A stretch of DNA of 64,000 nt from CAJQQY01 sp964564545 (GCA_964564545.1 CAZMBP010000147.1:76766-140765); one strand, 5' to 3'. Positions 45,449-56,082 are shown, numbered from the stretch's first letter. Program-made: numbers and translations. The notes: generated by a model not told the origin, from the letters alone.

Positions 45449-48400
45449 ATGTCTACTTCAAAACTTAAAATTCAACTTCACGGTCAAAATGTCGAAACTC
45501 AAAAGCAAGATCTAAATCTTACTTTTGCTGAATCAGCTTTCGAGCTTTCTAGAACTATTGAAATCAACTCCACTCGTGGAAGTTATGATGAATTAATCTC
45601 GGAAGAATTAGATAAAAAAGATTTAGTAGAATTTGAATTTGATGACGGAACCATTTGGGTAACTCCTTCCCCTGAAATCAACACACTTTTCCCTTCCAAT
45701 AATCGGTCAGATGAATCAAGTACATTCATCCCAAATGCGTTGGAAATTCCAACTGAAAACCGAAGCATCGTTCGGAAGGTTTATTTGAAATTTGTAAAAA
45801 TATTTAAACCGAAAGAAGTAGCTGCTGAATTTTCGGCCATGATGATTGCTCAAAAAATTGAGTCGGGCATCATGGAAAATGAAGGTGTCGTTCATATCAA
45901 TTCTACCTTTACATTATCTTCATTTGGTTATGATGAGAAGAATCCAAGTATTGATGTTTCGAATCCAGTTTTATTCTTTTTGCATGGTACAAGTTCAAGT
46001 ACCGAAGGATCTTTTGGAGAAATGGAAGGAACCGAAACATGGGCTGAATTTTGTAAACATTATGGTTCTAATATTTTAGCGCTCGAACATCGCACCTGGT
46101 CCAAAAGTCCTTTTGAGAATGCACTTGATGCAATAAATGCATTACCAAAAAATACAAAACTCCATTTGATAAGTCACTCAAGAGGTGGTTTGGTTGGGGA
46201 AGTATTAAGTCGATGTAGTCATAATGATTCGCTTTTTTCCAATCAAGAAATCAAACTCTTAAAGGATTTAGGACGGGATAATGATGTAGCCATTATAAAA
46301 GAATTGAATAAAGTAGCTCGCAAAAAAAATATCGTTGTTGAGAAATTTGTTCGAGTGGCTTGCCCTGCTGCAGGGACAACTATTTTGACTAAACGAATCG
46401 ATCATTTTCTAAATATTTTATTAAACGTTATTGGTTATGGAACAGGGTTAAAAACGAATCCAATTTTCATAGGAATCAAATCTCTTTTGCTCGCTATCGT
46501 TGAGCAACGAACTGATCCAAATATTTTACCAGGCTTGGAATGCATGATTCCAAGCACTCCTTTGCAAAAAATACTCAACAATCATCAAGTCAAAATTCAT
46601 AGCGACTTATCAATTATTGCAGGAAATGCAGGAATGGGTGGTATCAAAAAAACATTGTTGACTATCATGTCAAAATTGTTTTATCGCATAGATAATGACT
46701 TTGTCGTTGATACAGATTCGATGTACATGGGCGTAGTTAGAGAAAATGATATTTACTACAAATTTGTTGATGGTGGGATTGTAGATCACTTCTGCTATTT
46801 TAAAAATAAAAATTCGCGAGATGATATTTTTCTAGCTATCACAAATCCTCCTTTTTCTCCAGCTCCTCAATTTAAAACTGTTATTAGAGGTGAACGAAAT
46901 AGAAATATTTCTACCATTCTTCCAGGTGGAAGTATTGAACCATCTCCTGTTTCAGGTGATAAACCAATCGTAATTTTGATTCCAGGAATTATGGGGTCGA
47001 ACTTGTCGGAGGGTGATTCTGAAATTTGGATTGACTACCTAAAAATGGCAGGTGGTCAATTGACCAAGCTACACATGAACAATAAAAATGTGTCAGCAAA
47101 ATCAGTAGTTGGAACAGCCTACGGAAAATTAGTCAATGATCTTGATGACAAATATGATGTTTTAGTTTTCCCTTATGATTGGCGAAAATCGCTTTCCGAT
47201 TCTGGAAAATTATTAGCTGATAAAATTAATAAAGAACTATTACCGACCGGTCAATCTATTCACATCATTGCACATTCGATGGGTGGATTGGTGACTCGAG
47301 ATATGATGATGAATCATCCTAAAACATGGGATAAACTAAATGCCATTCCTAGTTTTAAATGTATCCTTTTAGGAACACCATGGCAAGGTTCTTATGGAAT
47401 TCCTGAAATTATTACTGGTATTGGTGGGCAAATAAAAAGTGTAAGTCGATTAGCAATTTTTCAAAGTCGGAAAGAATTGTTGGAAGTATTTGTTCGCTAT
47501 TCTGGACTGTTGCAATTACTTCCAATTTATGAAGACTCCCACGACTTTAGTGATTTAGAATTATGGAAAACACTTCAATATGTAACTGACGATTCGCTTT
47601 GGGCTTTGCCTGATCAGAAAGATTTGAATGACTTCAAAGCATATAAAAAGAAATTCCACCAGTTCAAAAATTGGAGATTAGACAAAGTGTTCTATATCGC
47701 TGGTAAAGATGATCGAACACTATCTAATTTTGTTTGTCGAGATCAATATGGTGCCATTTTAAATGAAAAAGATACCACTCAACTTAAAGCTGGAATTTCT
47801 CAACCAGGTCTTTTCACTCAAAAAGATTACGAGTTAGTTTTCGAAGCTACCGGTGAAGGTGATGGAGCAGTTACGTGGGATACTGGGATTCCAAAACAAT
47901 TAGAAAGTCATCAAATTTTCTATGCTGATACCATTCATGGAGAATTGGCCAATGACCAAAATCGCTTCGAAGCAATCAAAGATATCTTAGCGAACGGAAC
48001 TACTAATCGCTTACCTAATAAACGTCCTACTTCACGCGCCGCCGAAAGTGCTGTTTTAGTTGAGAATCAAGAAGTACTTTCTAATGATGTAAATATTTTA
48101 GCCAAAAATATTTTAGGATTAAGTAACGATCCGATATATCAAACTAAAAATAAGGAGACAAAAACAGAAGTAAAAGTTACCGTCAAAAATGGTCACCTCC
48201 GCTACTCTACTTACCCGATTTTAGTGGGTCATTTTAAGGATGATGGAATCGTTAGTGCAGAATATGTGATTGACAATATGTTAAATCATAAGCTGTCTGA
48301 AAGAGAAGAATTTGGATTATATCCTGGAGATATCGGAACCAATTTAGTTCACTTGGAAGATGAAATGCATGATATTGGAGTCGTTGTCGTTGGACTGGGT

Positions 48401-50863
48401 TCTGTTGAAAATTTGACGCCTTTCCTTTTGAGTGAGACGATTGAACTTGGCTGTTTGGAATATCTACTTTCGGTTTGCAAAGAGAACAATAAAACTAGAA
48501 ATGACAAAGTAGGAATCTCTACCCTTTTGGTAGGAAGTAATTACGCCAACTTATCCCTCAATAATTCTATCAATGCCATTTTAGAAGGTATCATCAATGC
48601 CAATAAAAAAGTGCAAAACATGGGAACGAATTTACCCATCATTGGTGAAATAGAGTTTATTGAATTGTATAAAGACAAAGCGGATGAAACTTATTTCACC
48701 GTCAATCAAATTCAAAAAAGGAATAGCTTTTATAATATCGATTTAGTTCATCCTCTCGAAAGAGTTGACGGTGCAAGGTCATTCCTTCCTTTGAATAGTC
48801 AAAAAGAATGGTGGAGAAGAATTACTGCAACCATTAAAAAGGATCCAATTAGGAATTTAAAATATCTTGCCTTTAGTGCTTCTTCTGGCAGAGCAATGGT
48901 AGAACTCAATGAGTCATATGCCAATCTTCATATCATTGACGCATTGCTAGATGATAATAAAAAACAAACTAATTGGGATCGAGAATTAACTAAAGCTGTT
49001 TTCGAATTATTGATTCCAAACGAGTTTAAAATTTCATTTAGAAATCAACAAAACATTTTATTAATCTTAGATCACAAGACCGCAAGTTACCCTTGGGAGT
49101 TATTGAATTATGACGAAAATTTAGAAATGCCAATTGTGGTTTCGGCTGGAATGATTAGACAACTTGCGACTACGCATAGTCGAAAAATGATCAAACCTGT
49201 GGTAAAAAATACTGCGCTAATTATTGGTGATCCTGTTTTAGAAAAAAAATCAGGAGTACCGCAATTACCAGAAGCAGCTGTGGAGGCAAAAATGGTCGAC
49301 ACTCTTTTGACAAATCATGGATATGATACAACTCCTCGAATCAAAGAACCATTCAAAGAGATTTTCAAGAAGCTATATGATGAATATAAAATAATTCACA
49401 TCGCTAGCCATGGTGTAATTGATTATGGAGAAGACAAAAAAACAGGAATATTGCTATCCAACAATATCGTTTTGACTGCTGCCGAAATTAATCAAATTAG
49501 CAGCACGCCAGAGTTAGTTTTTATCAATAGTTGCTACATGGGAGACGTGAATGCAGACAAGGAAGAGTACTTCAGAGGAAAACATAAATTAGCGGCGAAC
49601 ATCGGAGTTCAATTTATTGAGAATGGTGCCAAAGCAGTTGTAGTCGCTGGTTGGGCAGTTGATGATTCTGCAGCCAAAAGATTCGCCGAAGTATTTTATG
49701 ACAAAATGCTAGCAGGTGAAAACTTTGCTCAATCAGTAAAAGCGGCAAGAAGAGCCTGCTTCCATGAATTCCCTCGAACCAACACTTGGGGAGCCTACCA
49801 ATGCTATGGAGATCAATATTATCAATTGACTAAAAAGACGCAAAAGCAAGGCGCAGAATATCATTATATTTTAGAAAAAGAAATCCTCATTGATCTTGAG
49901 AACTTTATCGATGATACTAAATCTAGTCGTAAGCGAGACTTTAATTTCATGGAAAAACTACATCTCATTTCTAGGGGAATTGATGAGTCAGGATTGCGAA
50001 ATGCGACTGTAACTGAATTAGAAATTCGAGCATTAGCCGAACTTCAAGAATACGATTTGGCTTTGGAAAAATTCAAATTATTATTCCAAGAAAAAGATGC
50101 AAATTTCTCCGTTAAAGCTTTAGAACTTTGGTGTAACTGCAATATAAAAGTGCTCAAAAAAATGCCACCTAATACAGATAAAGAATTCCTTCAAAATGAG
50201 TTGAATGCAACCTCTAAAAGAATGAATAGCCTTATTGAAATGGGATCAACTTCTGAGCGACATAACCTTTTGGCAAGTATCCAAAAAAGGAAATTCTTAA
50301 TTGTTGATAAAATACAACAACAACAAGAAGCAATTGGAATTTCTGCCGATAATTACCGAATGGCTTATGAAATCGATCAGCAAATATATTCTTTGACAGG
50401 ATGGATCATTGCAGAAAAACTTATTGAAGATCCTAAACGATTAGTTGAAATGGATGCAGCGTTTGAGAAAAATGCCTTAACCCATTTAGAGAAAATAATG
50501 GAAGAATTGGCTGCTAACAAAAAAGATCATGATGAGTTTTGGGACATCATCAAACCAGTCAATTTAAAGCAAGCTGAGTTACTTTTTTATATTGATGAAA
50601 TTGGAGACTCCAAGTCAAAAAAACTAGCTAATAAAAAGAAACGTAAAAGCATTGTTACAACCATTAAAACACTTTACAGTCAAGCATGGAAAATGGGTGG
50701 TGGTTCTCCTAGACATATTGCTTCTGAAGTTTTACAAATGGAATTTATTTTAAATGGATTAGTTGATCTCGAAAAAGCTAAACCAGCTAAAAAACAAAGA
50801 GATTTGGAAACTACGAAAAATGCTATTAATGAATTGATTGATTTCTTTAAGGAGATTCGTTAA
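45449..50863 (+). CDS. Giant double alpha/beta hydrolase-CHAT caspase-like protease
   Basis: An 1804-aa protein with no signal peptide, so cytoplasmic. In order: an N-terminal beta-rich region (1-165); a first alpha/beta hydrolase (about 170-470) with FFLHGTSS and LISHSRGGLVGE (elbow near 239); a second LCAT/lipase-like hydrolase (about 505-860) with ILIPGIMGSNLS and IIAHSMGGLVTRD (near 607); and a middle region (about 880-1190) with PILVGHFKDDG and VVVVGLGSVENL. Next is a CHAT peptidase (about 1200-1465) with catalytic His in IIHIASHG (near 1321) and Cys in VFINSCYMG (near 1361). A helical TPR-like tail (1480-1804) ends it. Both catalytic dyads look intact. The gene is flanked by terminators on both sides. 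It resembles conflict or cell-death effectors in which a protease and a membrane lipase are coupled. Confidence 0.9.
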   Translation: MSTSKLKIQLHGQNVETQKQDLNLTFAESAFELSRTIEINSTRGSYDELISEELDKKDLVEFEFDDGTIWVTPSPEINTLFPSNNRSDESSTFIPNALEIPTENRSIVRKVYLKFVKIFKPKEVAAEFSAMMIAQKIESGIMENEGVVHINSTFTLSSFGYDEKNPSIDVSNPVLFFLHGTSSSTEGSFGEMEGTETWAEFCKHYGSNILALEHRTWSKSPFENALDAINALPKNTKLHLISHSRGGLVGEVLSRCSHNDSLFSNQEIKLLKDLGRDNDVAIIKELNKVARKKNIVVEKFVRVACPAAGTTILTKRIDHFLNILLNVIGYGTGLKTNPIFIGIKSLLLAIVEQRTDPNILPGLECMIPSTPLQKILNNHQVKIHSDLSIIAGNAGMGGIKKTLLTIMSKLFYRIDNDFVVDTDSMYMGVVRENDIYYKFVDGGIVDHFCYFKNKNSRDDIFLAITNPPFSPAPQFKTVIRGERNRNISTILPGGSIEPSPVSGDKPIVILIPGIMGSNLSEGDSEIWIDYLKMAGGQLTKLHMNNKNVSAKSVVGTAYGKLVNDLDDKYDVLVFPYDWRKSLSDSGKLLADKINKELLPTGQSIHIIAHSMGGLVTRDMMMNHPKTWDKLNAIPSFKCILLGTPWQGSYGIPEIITGIGGQIKSVSRLAIFQSRKELLEVFVRYSGLLQLLPIYEDSHDFSDLELWKTLQYVTDDSLWALPDQKDLNDFKAYKKKFHQFKNWRLDKVFYIAGKDDRTLSNFVCRDQYGAILNEKDTTQLKAGISQPGLFTQKDYELVFEATGEGDGAVTWDTGIPKQLESHQIFYADTIHGELANDQNRFEAIKDILANGTTNRLPNKRPTSRAAESAVLVENQEVLSNDVNILAKNILGLSNDPIYQTKNKETKTEVKVTVKNGHLRYSTYPILVGHFKDDGIVSAEYVIDNMLNHKLSEREEFGLYPGDIGTNLVHLEDEMHDIGVVVVGLGSVENLTPFLLSETIELGCLEYLLSVCKENNKTRNDKVGISTLLVGSNYANLSLNNSINAILEGIINANKKVQNMGTNLPIIGEIEFIELYKDKADETYFTVNQIQKRNSFYNIDLVHPLERVDGARSFLPLNSQKEWWRRITATIKKDPIRNLKYLAFSASSGRAMVELNESYANLHIIDALLDDNKKQTNWDRELTKAVFELLIPNEFKISFRNQQNILLILDHKTASYPWELLNYDENLEMPIVVSAGMIRQLATTHSRKMIKPVVKNTALIIGDPVLEKKSGVPQLPEAAVEAKMVDTLLTNHGYDTTPRIKEPFKEIFKKLYDEYKIIHIASHGVIDYGEDKKTGILLSNNIVLTAAEINQISSTPELVFINSCYMGDVNADKEEYFRGKHKLAANIGVQFIENGAKAVVVAGWAVDDSAAKRFAEVFYDKMLAGENFAQSVKAARRACFHEFPRTNTWGAYQCYGDQYYQLTKKTQKQGAEYHYILEKEILIDLENFIDDTKSSRKRDFNFMEKLHLISRGIDESGLRNATVTELEIRALAELQEYDLALEKFKLLFQEKDANFSVKALELWCNCNIKVLKKMPPNTDKEFLQNELNATSKRMNSLIEMGSTSERHNLLASIQKRKFLIVDKIQQQQEAIGISADNYRMAYEIDQQIYSLTGWIIAEKLIEDPKRLVEMDAAFEKNALTHLEKIMEELAANKKDHDEFWDIIKPVNLKQAELLFYIDEIGDSKSKKLANKKKRKSIVTTIKTLYSQAWKMGGGSPRHIASEVLQMEFILNGLVDLEKAKPAKKQRDLETTKNAINELIDFFKEIR

Positions 50864-50885
50864 TAAGAATACTACCGAATATTAG

Positions 50886-50922
50886 AAAAAAAGGGTTTTA
50901 AAAAATTTTAAAACCCTTTTTC
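50886..50922 (+). terminator. Intrinsic terminator after the CHAT gene
   Basis: AAAAAGGGTTTTAAAA / TTTTAAAACCCTTTTT, a nearly perfect stem with a short AAT loop. It makes the CHAT gene a single-gene transcript. Confidence 0.85.
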
Positions 50923-51003
50923 ATTTTGCTCAACTAAACCAAAATTAGTTTGTTTATTTGCCGTTCAACCATAGTTCAAAAAAATTAAAATCAAAAAAAT
51001 AGA

Positions 51004-52164
51004 ATGAAGAATTTTAAGTTTAAAAACCCAACTAAAATCATTTTTGGAAAAGACACCATTCCTCAACTCTCAAAAGAACTCCCAAAAGATGCTAAGATCA
51101 TGATGCTCTACGGAGGTGGAAGTATCAAACGAAATGGAATTTATGACCAAGTAAAATCAGCATTAGAAGGATTTGAAGTAATTGAATTTGGCGGTATTCC
51201 TGCCAATCCAGAATATGATATTTTGATGAACGCTTTAGAAATCATCAAAAAAGAAAATGTAAATTATTTGTTAGCAGTAGGTGGTGGTTCTGTTATTGAC
51301 GGTGTAAAATTTATCTCAGCGGCTGCATATTATGAAGGTGATGATCCTTGGGATATTTTAGCAAAATCAATTCGAACTTTCAAAGGCATGCCATTTGGAA
51401 CAGTTTTGACTTTGCCTGCGACAGGTTCTGAAATGAATTCTGGATCAGTAATTACTCGGGAATCCATCAAGGAAAAAAGATCAATGGGTGGACCAGGTTT
51501 GTTTCCTCAATTTTCGATTTTAGATCCTCAGGTGGTCCATTCTATTCCTAAGCGACAATTAGCCAATGGAGTTTTTGATGCCTACTCACATGTGTTGGAA
51601 CAATACATGACATACCCAGCAGGAGCATTTTTACAAGATAGAATTGCAGAAGGGATTTTACAAACTTTGATCGAGATTGCTCCTAGAATTATTGCTGATC
51701 CAACCGACTATGAAGCAGCTTCTAATTTCATGTGGTCATGTACGATGGCATTAAATGGTCTGATTCAATTAGGCGTTCCAACTGACTGGGCGGTTCATAT
51801 GATGGGACATGAATTGACAGCACTTTATGGTATCGATCATGCTAGAACTTTAGCGATCATTGCGCCAAGTCATTACCGATATAACTTAGAATCTAAGAAG
51901 GAAAAATTGGCACAATACGGAGAGCGTGTTTGGAATATTACAGAAGGAACTGTGGAAGAAAAAGCTAAAGCTGCTATTGCAAAAACAGAAGAATTCCTTC
52001 ACTCAATAGACATCAAAACTACCTTAAAAGAATACACAGAAAATTACGAAGGAACTGCTGAAACGATTGCAAAAAGATTTGTTGATCGAGGTTGGAAGGG
52101 ATTAGGTGAACACCGAACTCTTGCTCCTGAAGATGTAGAAAAGATTGTTAAAATGAGTTATTAA
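51004..52164 (+). CDS. Iron-containing alcohol dehydrogenase (butanol dehydrogenase/YqhD type)
   Basis: A 386-aa group III alcohol dehydrogenase reducing aldehydes with NAD(P)H. The N-terminal NPTKIIFGKDT is the family start. GGSVIDGVKFI is the nucleotide-binding loop, and TGSEMNSGSVIT follows. The metal ligands are visible in FDAYSHVLEQ (Asp, His), MGHELTALYGIDHARTLAI (two His). Overall text fits YqhD/BdhA. Detoxification of aldehydes is likely; substrate not determinable. Confidence 0.94.
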   Translation: MKNFKFKNPTKIIFGKDTIPQLSKELPKDAKIMMLYGGGSIKRNGIYDQVKSALEGFEVIEFGGIPANPEYDILMNALEIIKKENVNYLLAVGGGSVIDGVKFISAAAYYEGDDPWDILAKSIRTFKGMPFGTVLTLPATGSEMNSGSVITRESIKEKRSMGGPGLFPQFSILDPQVVHSIPKRQLANGVFDAYSHVLEQYMTYPAGAFLQDRIAEGILQTLIEIAPRIIADPTDYEAASNFMWSCTMALNGLIQLGVPTDWAVHMMGHELTALYGIDHARTLAIIAPSHYRYNLESKKEKLAQYGERVWNITEGTVEEKAKAAIAKTEEFLHSIDIKTTLKEYTENYEGTAETIAKRFVDRGWKGLGEHRTLAPEDVEKIVKMSY

Positions 52165-52174
52165 AAAAGAACTT

Positions 52175-52204
52175 CCGTGTCACAGTTCAATAACCGTGGC
52201 ACGG
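52175..52204 (+). terminator. Hairpin after alcohol dehydrogenase
   Basis: CCGTGTCAC / GTGGCACGG, a 9-bp stem with one G-U pair. No long T-run follows, so confidence is moderate. Confidence 0.5.
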
Positions 52205-52236
52205 ATTTATAAATTTCAAAATCAATTTAAAAAAAA

Positions 52237-53319
52237 TCACGCCCTTGGCCTGACCAAATAAACATCCACTCTCCTATTTAATTTCCTTCCTTCTATCGTT
52301 CCATTATTTTCTTTCGGAAAACTTTCCCCATAACCTTTTGTATTTATTCTTTTTTTATCAATTCCATTCTGCCTAAGATATTTGGCGACTTCATCTGCTC
52401 TTCTTTGCGACAATCGTTTATTGACTTTGGCATCTCCAGAACTATCCGTATGACCATAAATAAAAATATTCATTTGCTTATTTTCATTCAGTAAATTAAC
52501 TAACCGATTGAGTTCTTTTAAATCATCAGTTTGCAAAGTAGAATTCCCTGAAGTAAAGTCTACATTTTTCAAAGAATAAATTTCTCCATCCAAAAGTTGA
52601 GCTTTAGTTTTTTTATCAAAAACAGCCACTTCTGTAAACTTTAATTTTTCTAAACAAACTTCTTGCAAATTATGAGACCCTCCAGTCGCTGCCGAAAATC
52701 CCCAAAAAACATTAGGATTTCCTTTGAATATTTTTCCAACGATATCTATTCGTTTCTTAATCCTTAAGTTATTGTCAATAATAATTTGGAGTTCTTTTAA
52801 GATAGGATTCCAAATAACCTTCATTCGATGAAGTTTGCAATCCTCTATGTTTTTTCGATTAGCAAGAATGGGTATTGGTTGCAATGAACCAGAATGATGA
52901 TTCAAACTTCCATTCGTCATGATAGCCATATGATCGTACTCTGGATCGCCTCGATGATGATTTTGATAAGTATCCATTTCTATTCCAAGTGAAGGTCGAA
53001 GTTTTCCAAATCCCATACCTTCTCCTGGCATTCCTGTTCTTAGTCTATCATGAAAAATAAAAACAATTCCATCTGCTCCTTCATCGTAGCAACCAAATTT
53101 TAAATCAATTTCCATTTCAAATGGATCATTTAGATTAATTGGATTCTTGTACCAAATGGAACCACTTTGCCATTCCCTTTCTGTGGTTAATCTATAACAT
53201 TGCTCTCCTATACGAACAGCATCTCCTGACACCCGAAATGATTCAACATCAAGATTTACATTTTGAGAAAAACATGAAAGGGAAAAAAACAATAGGTAGA
53301 AGGTGTAGATTGCTTTCAT
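52237..53319 (-). CDS. Secreted L-type (legume-like) lectin domain fused to OmpA peptidoglycan-binding domain
   Basis: A 360-aa protein with signal peptide (FYLLFFSLSCFSQ). Residues about 22-230 match bacterial legume-lectin-like domains: GADGIVFIFHD, MGFGKLRPSLGIEMDTYQN and VFWGFSAATGGSHN. Residues about 255-355 are an OmpA C-terminal domain (IYGHTDSSGDAKVNKRLSQRRA, GYGESFP, NRRVDVYLV) that holds the protein to peptidoglycan. It may bind glycans at the cell surface. It is monocistronic and divergent from the metalloprotease gene. Confidence 0.88.
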   Translation of the reverse strand: MKAIYTFYLLFFSLSCFSQNVNLDVESFRVSGDAVRIGEQCYRLTTEREWQSGSIWYKNPINLNDPFEMEIDLKFGCYDEGADGIVFIFHDRLRTGMPGEGMGFGKLRPSLGIEMDTYQNHHRGDPEYDHMAIMTNGSLNHHSGSLQPIPILANRKNIEDCKLHRMKVIWNPILKELQIIIDNNLRIKKRIDIVGKIFKGNPNVFWGFSAATGGSHNLQEVCLEKLKFTEVAVFDKKTKAQLLDGEIYSLKNVDFTSGNSTLQTDDLKELNRLVNLLNENKQMNIFIYGHTDSSGDAKVNKRLSQRRADEVAKYLRQNGIDKKRINTKGYGESFPKENNGTIEGRKLNRRVDVYLVRPRA

Positions 53320-53533
53320 AATTTTTTTCTTTAAAATTGGGCAACTTAATATAATCCAAAAAAAAACTTTCGACGAACAAAAGGTTATTGATGAACAACA
53401 AAATCGATTAACTAAAAATACATCTTATTTTTTATTTAATAAGTCAAACTGCCTATATTCGCAAATTGTCAGAACCGAACCAAATAATTTAAACCACATT
53501 TTTATTGATCAATTTAAAATTTAACATAACATA

Positions 53534-56005
53534 ATGAAAAAACACATAATTCATTTCTTATTGACATCATTTGCACTTTTATTATTTGTGCCCAATTCTG
53601 ATGCTCAAATTTTTAAAAGAAAAAAAAATAAGAAAAAACCTACCACTACTAAACCAAAGAAAAAAAACAAAGACAGCAAAGTAAAACCTTACGATGAAGT
53701 CATCACTAAAAAAGCAATTTCGGATGAAGGACTTTTTACTGTACACAAGGTGGGAAGTAAAAACTATTTTGAAATTTCAAAAGACATTTTAGAAAAAGAA
53801 ATTTTAGTTGTCAGTCGAATATCAGGTTTCGTTAAAAACTTAAACTTTGGAGGAGCTGGTGTAAAGTCTCGACCACAACAAGTCATTCGTTGGCAAAAAA
53901 AGGATGACCAAATCCTTTTGCGATCTGTAAGTTATAATAGTGTTGCGAGTGAAGATGATCCAATTTATGAATCAGTGAGAAATAATAATTTTGAACCAAT
54001 CGTAGCCACCTTTGATTTAGCAGCTTACAATAAAGATTCTTCTGCCTATGTTTTTGAAGTCAGTCCGTTTTTCACGAAGGATGTTCCGATGATTGGAGCA
54101 GTAAGTTCTGGTCAAAGAAAACGATTTGGAATCAAAGGATTAGATTCTAAACGAAGTATGATTTCCAGCATGAAAGCTTTCCCTCAAAATGTTGAAGTTC
54201 GACACGTTTTAACTTACAGAGGAGATAAATTACCTGATAACAATATCACTCAAACGATGTCGATTGAGATGAATCAATCTTTCATCGTTCTTCCAGATGA
54301 ACCTATGCAATCTCGGTATTATGATGAACGTGTTGGATATTTTTCTATTCGCCAAACTGATTATAGTTCAGAGTCTCATTTTACAGAAACCAAACAATAT
54401 ATCACTCGATGGAGATTGGAACCAACAGATATGGAAGCCTACAAAAGAGGTGAAATTGTTACTCCGAAAAAACAAATTGTATACTATATCGATCCTGCTA
54501 CTCCTTCAAAATGGGTTCCATACATACAGCAAGGAATTAATGACTGGCAACCAGCTTTTGAAGCAGCAGGTTTCAAGGAAGCTATTGTTGGAAAAATTGC
54601 TCCAACAGCTGAAGAAAATCCTGATTGGAGTCCAGAGGATACCCGTTATTCTACATTAAGATATGTTTCTACTGATATTCAAAATGCCATGGGGCCTCAT
54701 GTTCATGATCCACGAACTGGTGAAATTTTAGAGAGTGATATAATTTGGTATCACAACATTCAAAAGTTGTTGAGAAACTGGTTTATGACTCAAACTGCAG
54801 CTGCTAATCCTGCTGCTCAAAAAGTTAAATTCAGTGATGAATTAATGGGACAATTAATTCGATTTGTAGCAGCCCATGAAGTTGGACATACTTTAGGGTT
54901 ACCTCACAATATGGGTTCTAGTGTTGCCTACCCTATTGACTCTTTACGTTCTCCAACGTTTACTGCTACTCATGGAACAGCACCTTCGATCATGGATTAT
55001 GCTCGATTCAATCACGTAGCTCAACCAGGAGATGGAGTAACTAATTTTTACCCAATGATCGGTGAATATGATGTTTGGTCAATCATCTATGGGTATAAAT
55101 TAATACCAAATGCTAAGTCAGCAGAAGAAGAACGAGCTACTTTAAACAAATGGATAAAAGAACGAGCAGATAATCCAGCCTACCGATTTGGAAGTCAAAA
55201 AAGAAACACATTTGACCCAACGGCTCAGACAGAAGATCTTGGAGATAATGCAATCGAATCTGGAAACTTAGGTATCGAAAATCTAAAACGAATCGTCCCT
55301 AAATTAATCCAATGGTCAGAGGAAGCAGGAGAAGGAAATGACTATGATCAATTGGCAGAAATGTACAATGCCGTATACGGACAAATGGGAAAATATAATC
55401 GACACGTCGTAACAAATATTGGTGGAGTTATTCAAATGTCAAAAACAACCGAGCAAAATGGACCTGTTTTTATTCCAGTATCCAAAGACCATCAAATGAC
55501 AGCCATGAAGTATATGGATGAACAAGTATGGCAAACTCCTACTTGGTTACTGGATAAAGATATTTTAGATAAAATTACTCCTTCTGGTGTAACCGATAGA
55601 ATCAGTCGATTACAAGGCAGCGTTTTAAATCAATTGTTTGATTCTCAAAGATTGAGAAGATTGGACGAAGCGGAAGCAATGGCTAGAAAACCTTTTGAGG
55701 TTTTCACTTTATTAGATGTTTTCTCTTATTCCAAAAGTGCCATTTTTAGAGAAGTTTATACTGCTCAAAATATTGATGGTTTCCGCAGAAACTTGCAAAG
55801 AGCGTATGTCAATAAAATGGCAGACATCATGAAGATGGAAGATAAAAGGTTTGATCAGACCAATGCAAAAGCTATTTGTAGAGGGAATCTTAAAGTTCTG
55901 AAAACAGAACTTCAGGGCGCAATTCCAAAATCAACCGATACTTTTACGAAGTATCACATGGAAGATTTAGTAGAAAGAATCAACCATATCCTTGATCCTA
56001 AATAA
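53534..56005 (+). CDS. Secreted zinc-dependent metalloprotease (DUF5117/DUF4953 family)
   Basis: An 823-aa protein. A signal peptide (IIHFLLTSFALLLFVPNSDAQ) is followed by a strikingly basic, Lys-rich linker (about 28-50). The zinc site HEVGHTLGLPHN lies near residue 447 and is followed by the Met-turn SIMDYARFNH, the metzincin arrangement. Domain order and the ITRWRLEP and KQIVYYIDPATP text match the large Bacteroidota zinc-dependent metalloprotease family. A periplasmic or exported location is inferred. An inverted-repeat terminator follows. Confidence 0.9.
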   Translation: MKKHIIHFLLTSFALLLFVPNSDAQIFKRKKNKKKPTTTKPKKKNKDSKVKPYDEVITKKAISDEGLFTVHKVGSKNYFEISKDILEKEILVVSRISGFVKNLNFGGAGVKSRPQQVIRWQKKDDQILLRSVSYNSVASEDDPIYESVRNNNFEPIVATFDLAAYNKDSSAYVFEVSPFFTKDVPMIGAVSSGQRKRFGIKGLDSKRSMISSMKAFPQNVEVRHVLTYRGDKLPDNNITQTMSIEMNQSFIVLPDEPMQSRYYDERVGYFSIRQTDYSSESHFTETKQYITRWRLEPTDMEAYKRGEIVTPKKQIVYYIDPATPSKWVPYIQQGINDWQPAFEAAGFKEAIVGKIAPTAEENPDWSPEDTRYSTLRYVSTDIQNAMGPHVHDPRTGEILESDIIWYHNIQKLLRNWFMTQTAAANPAAQKVKFSDELMGQLIRFVAAHEVGHTLGLPHNMGSSVAYPIDSLRSPTFTATHGTAPSIMDYARFNHVAQPGDGVTNFYPMIGEYDVWSIIYGYKLIPNAKSAEEERATLNKWIKERADNPAYRFGSQKRNTFDPTAQTEDLGDNAIESGNLGIENLKRIVPKLIQWSEEAGEGNDYDQLAEMYNAVYGQMGKYNRHVVTNIGGVIQMSKTTEQNGPVFIPVSKDHQMTAMKYMDEQVWQTPTWLLDKDILDKITPSGVTDRISRLQGSVLNQLFDSQRLRRLDEAEAMARKPFEVFTLLDVFSYSKSAIFREVYTAQNIDGFRRNLQRAYVNKMADIMKMEDKRFDQTNAKAICRGNLKVLKTELQGAIPKSTDTFTKYHMEDLVERINHILDPK

Positions 56006-56040
56006 TTTCTGTTTAAAAATAATAGTGATAAAAAGTAAGT

Positions 56041-56082
56041 CATCCCGAATTTTCAAATTGGAAATTCGGGATGCTTTTTTTT
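56041..56082 (+). terminator. Terminator hairpin, same family as 25440-25479
   Basis: CATCCCGAATTT / AAATTCGGGATG followed by CTTTTTTTTT. It shares its core with the DUF1761 terminator. Confidence 0.85.
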
